Shown: positions 1 to 5,899, counted from the stretch's first letter. The stretch: DNA of 6,599 nt from Firmicutes bacterium UBA4795 (GCA_002402825.1 DHGP01000044.1:1-6599); one strand, 5' to 3'. Translations and numbers: made by a program. The notes: generated by a model not told the origin, from the sequence alone.

Positions 1-25
1 GGTTCGATTCCCGCCAGCTCCACCA
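1..25 (+). tRNA. tRNA 3' end (partial, isotype unknown)
   Basis: The window opens inside the T-arm of a tRNA gene. The last two bases of the 5' T-stem (GG), a TTCGATT T-loop (3-9), the CCCGC return strand (10-14), the acceptor strand CAGCTCC (15-21), discriminator A22 and an encoded CCA (23-25) are visible. The missing 5' end should therefore start GGAGCTG. The anticodon lies outside the window, so the amino acid cannot be assigned. It is followed by an intrinsic terminator and is thus the last gene of its transcript. Confidence 0.85.
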
Positions 26-55
26 CTTTAGTTTTTGTTAAAAAGGGTTGTAAGT

Positions 56-83
56 CTCTCGTCGGTAAAGGACGGGAGTTTTT
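56..83 (+). terminator. Intrinsic terminator after the upstream tRNA
   Basis: CTCTCGTC (56-63) pairs with GACGGGAG (71-78) to form an 8-bp stem with one G-U pair and a 7-nt loop. Five T residues follow at once, and the next bases are also T-rich. This is a standard Rho-independent terminator that ends the tRNA transcript and separates it from leuS. Confidence 0.85.
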
Positions 84-89
84 ACTTTT

Positions 90-106
90 AAGCCCGGTTA
101 GCTCAG
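90..106 (+). other. tRNA-like scrap
   Basis: The stretch reads like the start of a tRNA (GCCCGGT, TA, GCTC, AG, from 92), but no matching D-stem return strand, anticodon arm or T-arm follows. In addition, the 12 bases AAGCCCGGTTAG at 90-101 recur exactly at 5627-5638 in the T-arm of tRNA-Thr(GGU). It may be a degraded tRNA fragment or a chance match; it cannot fold as a tRNA. Confidence 0.3.
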
Positions 107-116
107 GCAACTTTAA

Positions 117-145
117 TTGCGTCTTACTGGTTTTTATAGTAGAAT
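117..145 (+). promoter_or_regulatory. Probable sigma-A promoter of leuS
   Basis: A weak -35 TTGCGT (117-122) and a good -10 TAGAAT (140-145) are separated by 17 bp. Transcription would begin near 152 and give a leader of about 40 nt, too short for a T-box. The inverted repeat CTGGTT (127-132) / AACCAG (157-162) brackets the -10 box; whether it matters is unknown. No other candidate of similar quality lies between the upstream terminator and leuS. Confidence 0.5.
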
Positions 146-191
146 ACCCGCGGTATAACCAGCCGTAGTTTTGTAAAGCAGGAGGAAAAAT

Positions 192-2672
192 ATGAAGTAT
201 AATTTTCAGGAAATTGAAAGAAAGTGGCAAGAACGTTGGGAAAAAGATGAACTATATACTGTACCTGATTTTAGCCCTAGCCCAAAGTATTACTGCTTAG
301 AAATGTTTCCTTATCCCTCCGGAAAATTACACATGGGGCACATGCGAAATTATGCTATTGGTGACGTGATTGCCCGGAGCAAAACAATGCAGGGCTACAA
401 TGTACTTCACCCCATGGGTTGGGATGCTTTTGGCCTTCCGGCGGAAAATGCCGCCATTAAACACGGTAATATTCATCCGGCAGACTGGACTATGGAGAAT
501 ATAAATACCATGCGCCAGCAGTTAAAACAGCTTGGTTTCAGTTATGATTGGCGGCGGGAGTTTGCTACCTGTCACCCTGGTTATTATAAGTGGACCCAGT
601 GGTTGTTTTTGCAATTTTATCATCGTGGTTTAGCCTACAAAAAAAAGGCCGCCGTTAACTGGTGCCCTTCCTGCGCTACGGTACTGGCCAACGAACAAGT
701 AAAAGAAGGGGTTTGCGAGCGTTGCAAGCATGAAGTAGAAAAACGTGAGTTAGCCCAGTGGTTTCTTAAAATTACGGCGTACGCCAAAAGATTGCTTGAT
801 GATTTAAGGCAACTTAAAGGATGGCCTGATAAAGTAAAGATTATGCAGGAGCATTGGATTGGGCGAAGCGAAGGAGTTAAAATTAAATTTAAAGTGGAGG
901 AATTGGCCGAAGAAATTGAAGTTTTTACCACTCGTCCTGATACCTTATTTGGCGTTACTTACCTAGTCCTGGCCCCGGAACACCCGTTAGTGGAAAAATT
1001 GCTTGCCGGCAAAGAACAGGCCGAGGCGGTATGCTCTTTTATCCGGCGTGTCCGCAACTTAAGTGAAATAATGCGTACGGCTACCACGGTAGAAAAGGAA
1101 GGCATTTTTACCGGCGCGTATTGTTTAAATCCTTTAAGCCAAGAACAAATTCCAATTTATGTTGCCAATTATGTTTTACTGGAGTATGGTACTGGTGCCG
1201 TAATGGGGGTGCCGGCCCACGACCAGCGGGACTTTGAGTTTGCCCATAAATATAAGTTGCCCGTTAAAGTAGTTATTCAGCCAGTCAATTTAAAAGGTAC
1301 TGAAGTTGATTCTTTAACCGCCGCTTACCTTGACGAAGGGGTAATGGTTAATTCAGGACCGTTTAACGGTTTGCCCAGTGAAAAGGGAAAAAAAGCCATA
1401 AGTGAATATTTAGAAGTTAAGGGTCTGGGTTGCCGCCAGGTAAACTACCGCCTGCGGGATTGGCTTATTTCCCGGCAGCGGTACTGGGGAGCGCCTATTC
1501 CTGTTGTTTACTGTACAAAGTGTGGTCAGCTACCGGTTCCGGAAAAAGATTTACCTGTTTTACTCCCCCGCAAGGTAGCTTTTAAACCTACCGGACAATC
1601 TCCTTTAGCTGATTGTGCGGAGTTTTTACACACTACCTGCCCCAAGTGCGGCGGCCCGGCACAGCGGGAAACAGATACCATGGATACTTTTATTTGCTCT
1701 TCCTGGTATTACTATCGTTTTACCTGCCCGCGGGAAGAAAAAGGCCCGTGGGACAAGAAAAAAGTGGATGTATGGTTACCCGTAGATCAGTATATTGGAG
1801 GGGTTGAACATGCTATTTTGCACTTGCTTTACGCCCGGTTTTTTACTAAATTTCTTTATGACATAGGGCTGATTAGCAACACAGAACCATTTACGAACAT
1901 GCTTACCCAGGGGATGGTTTTAAAAGATGGAGCGAAGATGTCCAAGTCAAAAGGCAATGTAGTCAGTCCTGAAGAAATGATAAATGCTTACGGGGCGGAT
2001 ACAGTACGCCTTTTTGTTCTTTTTGCGGCTCCTCCTGAGCGGGATTTAGAGTGGAGTGAGCAAGGGGTAGAGGGTTGCTCCCGGTTTTTAAACCGCGTTT
2101 GGCGGTTGGTAACGGCAAAATGGGATCTGCAAAACATAAGCTCTGGAAAAAGAAAGGCCGAACCTAAGGGAATCAATCAAACTATCCGCCGGCTTACCCA
2201 CCAGACAATCAAGAAGGTTACGGAGGATACCACCCAACGCTTTAACTTTAATACCGCTTTAAGCACCATTATGGAACTGGTTAATGCCCTTTACCAGTAT
2301 AAAGAAGTACCCGAAACAGACCGTGAGCCTGAGGTAGCAAAGGAAGCGCTGGAAAGTGTCCTTTTGCTTTTGGCGCCTTTTGCCCCGCATATTACCGAAG
2401 AATTGTGGGAACTAACCGGTCACCAAGAAAGTATCCATAAGCAGGCCTGGCCAACTTACGATCCGACATTAATTGTCGAGGATGAAATTACTATTGTGGT
2501 ACAAGTTAATGGCCGGGTAAAAGAGCGAATGTTGGTACCGGCAAATCTTTCGGCAAACCAAATGCAAGAGCGGGTGCTTGCCCACCCCCGGGTGCAGCAA
2601 ATTATTGCCGGTAAAGAAATTAACAAGGTTATTCCTGTACCCGGTAAGCTGGTTAACATAGTGGTAAAATAA
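192..2672 (+). CDS. leuS: Leucyl-tRNA synthetase
   Basis: Cytoplasmic class I synthetase that charges tRNA-Leu with leucine using ATP and hydrolyses mischarged products. At 826 residues it has the normal bacterial length. Visible parts in order: the HIGH motif as HMGH at 47-50 after FPYPSGKL; a zinc ribbon with CPSC (158-161) and CERC (175-178); the CP1 editing domain with TTRPDT (246-251) and GTGAVMGVPAHD, where D344 is the expected editing aspartate; a second cysteine set, CTKC (441-444) and CPKC (483-486), seen only in some bacterial LeuRS; KMSKS at 582-586; the helical anticodon-binding region from about 670; and a C-terminal domain starting near VVQVNG (769-774). The start ATG follows GGAGGA with good spacing, and the N-terminus MKYNFQEIE is typical. 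No frameshift or missing catalytic residue is seen. It is probably monocistronic, since the DNA downstream is accessory; I see no convincing terminator just after the stop. Confidence 0.98.
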   Translation: MKYNFQEIERKWQERWEKDELYTVPDFSPSPKYYCLEMFPYPSGKLHMGHMRNYAIGDVIARSKTMQGYNVLHPMGWDAFGLPAENAAIKHGNIHPADWTMENINTMRQQLKQLGFSYDWRREFATCHPGYYKWTQWLFLQFYHRGLAYKKKAAVNWCPSCATVLANEQVKEGVCERCKHEVEKRELAQWFLKITAYAKRLLDDLRQLKGWPDKVKIMQEHWIGRSEGVKIKFKVEELAEEIEVFTTRPDTLFGVTYLVLAPEHPLVEKLLAGKEQAEAVCSFIRRVRNLSEIMRTATTVEKEGIFTGAYCLNPLSQEQIPIYVANYVLLEYGTGAVMGVPAHDQRDFEFAHKYKLPVKVVIQPVNLKGTEVDSLTAAYLDEGVMVNSGPFNGLPSEKGKKAISEYLEVKGLGCRQVNYRLRDWLISRQRYWGAPIPVVYCTKCGQLPVPEKDLPVLLPRKVAFKPTGQSPLADCAEFLHTTCPKCGGPAQRETDTMDTFICSSWYYYRFTCPREEKGPWDKKKVDVWLPVDQYIGGVEHAILHLLYARFFTKFLYDIGLISNTEPFTNMLTQGMVLKDGAKMSKSKGNVVSPEEMINAYGADTVRLFVLFAAPPERDLEWSEQGVEGCSRFLNRVWRLVTAKWDLQNISSGKRKAEPKGINQTIRRLTHQTIKKVTEDTTQRFNFNTALSTIMELVNALYQYKEVPETDREPEVAKEALESVLLLLAPFAPHITEELWELTGHQESIHKQAWPTYDPTLIVEDEITIVVQVNGRVKERMLVPANLSANQMQERVLAHPRVQQIIAGKEINKVIPVPGKLVNIVVK

Positions 2673-2719
2673 AGCTGTACTTGACTAGAGGATTAAGGAA
2701 GCGGAGGAAAGAACCGTAG

Positions 2720-3094
2720 CCCTGTAACGAAGGCTATTCTACAGTACCCGATAGCAATCGTAAAATAATCAGGGAAATTGCCAGGTATGCCGATAAACAT
2801 GAGCAGGAAGAGGGGCGTTTCCCTAAAATATTGATCTTTGCTGCAAACGACCTGCCGCATACCTCGCATGCCGATCAAATTGTGCAGATTTGCCGGGAAG
2901 AATTTGGGCAGAGGGATGATTTTGTCCAGAAAATCACCGGGAATCCCAACGTTGACCGGCTGCTCCAAAAAATTCGCCAGTTCAGGAACCGGCCCAAGCC
3001 AAAGATTGCGGTAACCGTGAACATGTTAAGTACCGGCGTAGACATCCCTGCTCTTGAATTTATTGTATTTCCTGAGTTTATCAGTTACCCCTGA
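2720..3094 (+). pseudogene. Type I restriction enzyme HsdR fragment (helicase C-terminal domain)
   Basis: An open frame without a credible start (TAG at 2717, TGA at 3092-3094) encodes about 124 residues that read as an internal piece of an HsdR ATP-dependent DNA translocase, whose full length is usually around 1000 residues. The recognisable part runs from roughly 2738 to 3070. It contains the SF2 helicase motif IV region (KILIFAAND, followed by DLPHTSHADQ), a VQKITG stretch, and motif V as VNMLSTGVDIP followed by LEFIVF. The sequence then switches to unrelated PEFISYP and a stop, so motif VI (the arginine finger) and everything after it are missing, as are the N-terminal nuclease and first RecA domains. 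It cannot be active. No hsdM or hsdS is present. The 3' break lies close to insertion-sequence-like DNA, which may have caused the truncation. Confidence 0.85.
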
Positions 3095-3121
3095 TTTTCA
3101 CCTTGAGCTGACGACAAGAAT

Positions 3122-3134
3122 CCAGTAATACTGG
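3122..3134. repeat. 13-bp odd palindrome
   Basis: CCAGTA and TACTGG flank a single central A. This is a compact dyad in the non-coding spacer between the HsdR fragment and the IS stub. It could be part of an insertion-sequence end or a protein-binding site; no function can be assigned from the sequence. Confidence 0.35.
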
Positions 3135-3184
3135 TACTTTCGAGTTAGGGAAGGGCAAAAATCTCAAAAAGTGTAGTGGCAACC

Positions 3185-3200
3185 CGAATAACAATATTCG
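3185..3200. repeat. Small hairpin CGAATA/TATTCG
   Basis: A perfect 6-bp inverted repeat with the 4-nt loop ACAA lies 6 bp before the much stronger hairpin at 3207-3234. Together they resemble the paired-hairpin layout of bacterial interspersed repeats, but a single copy in this window cannot prove it. Confidence 0.35.
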
Positions 3201-3206
3201 CTGAAA

Positions 3207-3234
3207 GTAGGGGCGTATGGCTATACGCCCCTAC
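3207..3234. repeat. REP-like perfect hairpin (12-bp stem)
   Basis: GTAGGGGCGTAT (3207-3218) and ATACGCCCCTAC (3223-3234) are perfect inverted repeats around the loop GGCT. No T-run follows on either strand, so it is not an ordinary terminator. GC-rich GTAGGGGCG-type hairpins are, to my recollection, dispersed in many bacterial genomes, and a GTAG foot is what REP-associated transposases recognise in classical REPs. A RAYT remnant lies about 1.5 kb downstream. It also sits just before the IS-stub promoter, so it may instead be part of that element's left end. Confidence 0.55.
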
Positions 3235-3251
3235 CCATGTGAAGCATAATA

Positions 3252-3260
3252 TGTTATACT
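3252..3260 (+). promoter_or_regulatory. Extended -10 promoter element of the IS stub
   Basis: TGTTATACT contains an extended -10 (TG, one base, TATACT at 3255-3260) only 6 bp before the ATG at 3267. No recognisable -35 lies 17 bp upstream; that position overlaps the foot of the REP-like hairpin. If used, transcription would start near or at the start codon and the mRNA would be almost leaderless. It would read on into the AlbA_2 gene. Confidence 0.4.
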
Positions 3261-3266
3261 TTAAGT

Positions 3267-3452
3267 ATGTTTATCAAGATAACCAAGGCCAAAACAAATC
3301 AATATGTACAACTCGTAAGATCCTACCGGGAAGATGGCCGCGTCAAGCACAAGGTCGTCTTAAACCTGGGTAAGCTTGAACAGATCGAGAATAACCCCAG
3401 CTTCCAGCGGCTGGCCAAGCGCCTGGCGGAGATCTCCAAACTTCAGAGATAG
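3267..3452 (+). pseudogene. IS1634-like transposase, N-terminal stub
   Basis: A 61-residue frame starting MFIKITKAKTNQYVQLV and continuing through SYREDGRVKHKVV, LNLGKLEQIENN and FQRLAKRLAEI matches the characteristic N-terminus of IS1634/IS4-superfamily DDE transposases. These normally run to about 500 residues or more. Here the frame stops at TAG (3450-3452) shortly after the AKRLAE segment, so the whole DDE catalytic core is absent. No ribosome binding site precedes the ATG. The right part of the element is missing: the next gene's ribosome binding site begins 11 nt after the stop. The family call rests on recognition of the N-terminal pattern, not on a search. Confidence 0.65.
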
Positions 3453-3462
3453 ACATATTCAT

Positions 3463-3468
3463 AAGGAG
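3463..3468 (+). promoter_or_regulatory. Ribosome binding site of the AlbA_2 gene
   Basis: AAGGAG ends 10 nt before the ATG at 3479. It fixes that start and shows that the gene kept its own translation signal even though the DNA upstream is insertion-sequence debris. Confidence 0.75.
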
Positions 3469-3478
3469 CAGGTAGTAA

Positions 3479-4663
3479 ATGGACACTTCTGAATTAAAGG
3501 AAATATTAAGCCGGGGGGAAGATTCAAAAACACAGTTTAAAACCAGGTTTACCCATGTAGACGGCCTTGCTTCAGAAATCTGTGCCATGGCCAATACTGA
3601 TGGTGGAATTATTGTCGTCGGTGTGTCCGATAAGGGAGAAATAGTAGGGGTTGATAATTTAACCAGGCTCAACCAGTGGGTGTCTAGCGCTGCCTCCCAA
3701 AAGATAGATCCTCCCGTTAGCGTTGTTACTGAAAACATAAGAATAAATGAAAAGTTGGTAGTAATTATCAAGATCCCACGCGGGACAAATAAACCGTATG
3801 CAGCCAACAAAACCGAGTTTTGGGTAAAGGTAGGGGCTGATAAAAGGCGAGCCACCCGAGAAGAATTAAGAAGACTGATGCAGGCAGCACATAGTATGTA
3901 TGCTGACGAACTGCCTGTTCCCAACGCCAGCCTGACTGATCTAAATATCAGCTACTTTAAAGATTTTTATGAAAAGGAATACGGCTTGAAGCTGGAAGAA
4001 GACCCTCTTCAACTGGAGCGAGTTCTGAAAAATTTAAAGTTAATTAATAACAGCAACTTGACGTTAGCTGGACCTTTACTTTTTGGAGACAGGCCTGAAC
4101 GAATCAGACCTCAATTTATCGTTAAAGCAGTAGCGTTTATAGGCAATGAGGTAAGTGTCAGTGAGTACCTTGACAGTGAAAATCTTGAAGGAACTCTTTA
4201 CGAACAGTACAGAAATACAATGGCCTTTTTAAAAAGAAATTTAAGGAAAGTACAGCGGGGCAGAAATTTTAATCTGCCGGGAAAAATGGAGATTCCTGGT
4301 ATAGCTTTAGAAGAAGCCGTGGTGAATGCTCTTGTTCACCGGGATTACTTTATAAACAGCAGTATCAGAGTTTTTATCTTTGACCACCAGGTGGAAATAA
4401 TCAGTCCTGGTAAACTGCCTAATGCAGTGACCGTTGAAATTATCAAACAGGGAATTCAGGTCGCCAGAAACCCAATTCTCCTTTCCTTTGCAGGCAGATT
4501 AGGTCTTCCCTACCGGGGAATTGGCTCAGGCATCAGAAGAATTATAGCTGAATGCAAAAAAGAAGGTATACCCGAGCCTGAATTTGTTGAAGACAAGGCT
4601 ACAGAGGAATTTAAAGTGATTTTTTCAAGGGAAGTTTGTTTGGGCCCCAAAAACTTAAATTGA
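3479..4663 (+). CDS. AlbA_2 / GHKL-type ATP-binding protein (COG2865-like)
   Basis: An intact 394-residue soluble protein of the family often annotated as 'ATP-binding protein' or 'transcriptional regulator'. An N-terminal AlbA_2 (Schlafen-type, putative nucleic-acid-binding) domain spans about 8-135, with GEDSKTQFK (13-21), the EICAMANTDGGIIVVGV segment (33-49) and EFWVKVGADKRRA (113-125). A linker region follows to about 270. The C-terminal part is a HATPase_c_4 (GHKL-like) fold: the N-box EEAVVNALVHRDY (278-290), the segment VEIISPGKLP (305-314) and a glycine-rich lid YRGIGSGIRRI (345-355). Many relatives are longer and carry a C-terminal winged helix; here the protein ends soon after the ATPase (FKVIFSREV), so that part is absent or lost. 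The molecular role is not established for most members. Relatives are common beside type I restriction genes, and an HsdR fragment lies 0.4 kb upstream. No signal peptide or membrane segment is seen. Confidence 0.85.
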   Translation: MDTSELKEILSRGEDSKTQFKTRFTHVDGLASEICAMANTDGGIIVVGVSDKGEIVGVDNLTRLNQWVSSAASQKIDPPVSVVTENIRINEKLVVIIKIPRGTNKPYAANKTEFWVKVGADKRRATREELRRLMQAAHSMYADELPVPNASLTDLNISYFKDFYEKEYGLKLEEDPLQLERVLKNLKLINNSNLTLAGPLLFGDRPERIRPQFIVKAVAFIGNEVSVSEYLDSENLEGTLYEQYRNTMAFLKRNLRKVQRGRNFNLPGKMEIPGIALEEAVVNALVHRDYFINSSIRVFIFDHQVEIISPGKLPNAVTVEIIKQGIQVARNPILLSFAGRLGLPYRGIGSGIRRIIAECKKEGIPEPEFVEDKATEEFKVIFSREVCLGPKNLN

Positions 4664-4666
4664 CAA

Positions 4667-4696
4667 ACCCCACCAGAAGGGGTCACCGGGGTCAGG
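4667..4696. repeat. Hairpin plus GGGGTCA direct repeat, possible mobile-element edge
   Basis: Immediately after the AlbA_2 stop, ACCCC (4667-4671) can pair with GGGGT (4679-4683), and GGGGTCA occurs twice (4679-4685 and 4688-4694). The second copy continues as GGGGTCAGGTCTTG. From memory, similar GGGGTCAGGTCTTG sequence flanks many RAYT/Y1 transposase genes, which fits the remnant that begins about 35 bp later. No T-run follows, so this is a poor terminator. Confidence 0.4.
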
Positions 4697-4729
4697 TCTT
4701 GAAATATAAAAAATTATTTATTACAATAA

Positions 4730-5028
4730 CCACAGTATAATCGAAGACACGAAAAACCTGGGCATCTCTTCCAGGAAAGATATAAGGTTATTTTGGTACA
4801 GAAAGAGAATTACCTCCGTGAACTTTGCCGGTATATTGTGCTTAACCCGGTACGGGCGAGCATGGTGGAAGAACCCGAAAAATGGGAATGGAGCAGCTAC
4901 CGGGCTATTGCTGGGCTCACAAAAAAGCCGGAATACCTTACGGTAGACTGGATATACAGCTTCTTTAGCACCAGAAAGACTTAGCCCAAGAACAATACAG
5001 GGCATTTATTAGGGAAGGGATGGGGTAA
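4730..5028 (+). pseudogene. REP-associated tyrosine transposase (RAYT, Y1/IS200-like) remnant
   Basis: Only the C-terminal half of a Y1-type single-strand transposase remains. One frame (4730-4984) gives QYNRRHEKPGHLFQERYK, then YLRELCRYIVLNPVRASMV and EKWEWSSYRA, ending in WIYSFFSTRKT; these are hallmark RAYT segments. The N-terminal half with the His-hydrophobic-His metal site is absent. The frame stops at TAG (4982-4984), but a shift of one base near 4975-4980 restores family-like sequence: KDLAQEQYRAFIREGMG, ending at TAA 5026-5028. This fits loss of a single base. At the 5' edge the expected YTxYFNRR segment reads Q-stop-PQYNRR, so the catalytic tyrosine position may have become the TAA at 4727-4729. 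The gene is clearly dead; the exact left boundary is uncertain. Confidence 0.85.
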
Positions 5029-5106
5029 GGTTCGCCACGGGATAAGAAGGCAAAAAATAAAAATACTGGTCTGCAATAGGGGTAAGAAAAATAATACCCA
5101 AAAATT

Positions 5107-5142
5107 CTTGACAGCATCAAAATAAAAAGAAACCTTGACAGC
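5107..5142 (+). repeat. Direct repeat CTTGACAGC (two copies, 27-bp period)
   Basis: CTTGACAGC occurs at 5107-5115 and again at 5134-5142. Each copy contains a perfect -35 hexamer TTGACA. Only the second has a -10 at the right distance. The first may be a leftover duplication, a second promoter with an unusual -10, or an upstream binding site. Confidence 0.6.
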
Positions 5143-5163
5143 CAGATTGCTTTTTGCTAATAT
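5135..5163 (+). promoter_or_regulatory. Promoter of the tRNA array
   Basis: A perfect -35 TTGACA (5135-5140), a 17-bp spacer and a -10 TAATAT (5158-5163) place the start point near 5170, about 8 nt before tRNA-Thr. This is the expected arrangement for a strong stable-RNA promoter. Confidence 0.8.
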
Positions 5164-5177
5164 GAAAACAGTAATAA

Positions 5178-5253
5178 GCCGGCGTAGCTCAACGGAAGAG
5201 CAGCTGATTTGTAATCAGCAGGTTTAAGGGTTCGAATCCCTTCGCCGGCTCCA
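5178..5253 (+). tRNA. tRNA-Thr(UGU)
   Basis: A full cloverleaf of 76 nt including encoded CCA. Acceptor GCCGGCG pairs with CGCCGGC, the anticodon stem is GCTGA/TCAGC, and loop TTTGTAA puts anticodon TGT at 5210-5212. The discriminator is T5250. It is the first gene of the array, directly behind the promoter. Confidence 0.95.
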
Positions 5254-5270
5254 ATGAGTTCTTAAATTGT

Positions 5271-5355
<85 letters not shown>

Positions 5356-5436
5356 GTATATGGCGCAAGATTATTGTAAAGTAAGAAGCAGTTAAAGTTG
5401 TAGAAGATAAAGAAAAAATTATAGTTTAAAATAAGG

Positions 5437-5465
5437 TTGAATAAAAGTGATTTTTAGGTTATAAT
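5437..5465 (+). promoter_or_regulatory. Internal promoter before tRNA-fMet
   Basis: TTGAAT (5437-5442), a 17-bp spacer and a perfect TATAAT (5460-5465) lie in an AT-rich 136-bp gap. Transcription would begin near 5472, about 20 nt before tRNA-fMet. This gives the initiator tRNA and the genes after it a second, independent supply. Confidence 0.75.
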
Positions 5466-5491
5466 AAGTTTGAAGTAGGAAATCTTTAAAT

Positions 5492-5567
<76 letters not shown>

Positions 5568-5570
5568 AAA

Positions 5571-5646
<76 letters not shown>

Positions 5647-5700
5647 GTTTTCATAAATAACAGTCATTTTATCAAGGGTGTTGATTAACGGTTATATCTT

Positions 5701-5777
5701 AGCGGCGTAGCTCAGTTGGTCAGAGCATGCGGTTCATACCCGTAGTGTCCGGGGTTCGAGTCCCCGCGCCGCTACCA
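5701..5777 (+). tRNA. Elongator tRNA-Met(CAU)
   Basis: 77 nt. Acceptor AGCGGCG pairs fully with CGCCGCT, including A1-T72, unlike an initiator. The anticodon arm GCGG-TTCATAC-CCGT resembles bacterial elongator tRNA-Met rather than tRNA-Ile with lysidine, which also has CAT in the gene. Encoded ACCA ends it. I see no separate promoter in the 54-nt gap before it. Confidence 0.9.
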
Positions 5778-5790
5778 ATTTTAAATAATG

Positions 5791-5851
5791 AAAAGGCACG
5801 AAGCCAAGATGGTTATACCGTTAAATGGCAAAGTGCCTTTTTCTTTGCCAT
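5791..5851 (+). terminator. Terminator of the tRNA array with an overlapping alternative hairpin
   Basis: AAAAGGCAC (5791-5799) pairs with GTGCCTTTT (5833-5841). Inside, GCCA (5803-5806) pairs with TGGC (5826-5829). The structure ends in a T-rich tract, so it can act as an intrinsic terminator 14 nt after tRNA-Met. A second perfect 9-bp hairpin, ATGGCAAAG (5825-5833) with CTTTGCCAT (5843-5851), loops out the terminator's 3' arm and cannot coexist with it. The stem with A-run on one side and T-run on the other could also terminate minus-strand transcripts. Confidence 0.65.
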
Positions 5852-5899
5852 GGGGTTAGAATATCAATAACATATTTTAGTTATCTTGAATAATATTGC

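Noticed and set aside
140..170. T-box-like sequence on the minus strand (TATACCGCGGG) upstream of leuS
   Set aside because: It is on the wrong strand for leuS, lacks the T-box stem order, and the predicted leuS leader of about 40 nt is too short.
635..931. 98-residue minus-strand open frame inside leuS
   Set aside because: It is antisense to the zinc and editing regions of leuS, with low-complexity Ser/Leu composition and no ribosome binding site noted.
2681..2736. Terminator or promoter just after leuS (TTGACT at 2681, TAGCC/GGCTA hairpin at 2717-2736)
   Set aside because: There is no -10 at a suitable distance, and the 5-bp stem has no T-run.
3176..3373. 65-residue frame from a GTG at 3176
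   Set aside because: It crosses the REP-like hairpin and overlaps the IS stub in another frame; no family resemblance.
3343..3924. 193-residue open frame on the minus strand
   Set aside because: It lies opposite the IS stub and the well-supported AlbA_2 gene, has no recognisable domain, and looks like a shadow frame.
4721..5005. 94-residue minus-strand frame across the RAYT remnant
   Set aside because: The plus strand has clear RAYT signatures here, and the minus frame shows none.
5791..5851. Riboswitch after the tRNA array
   Set aside because: I could not match the structured region to any known aptamer consensus; a terminator with an alternative stem explains it more simply.
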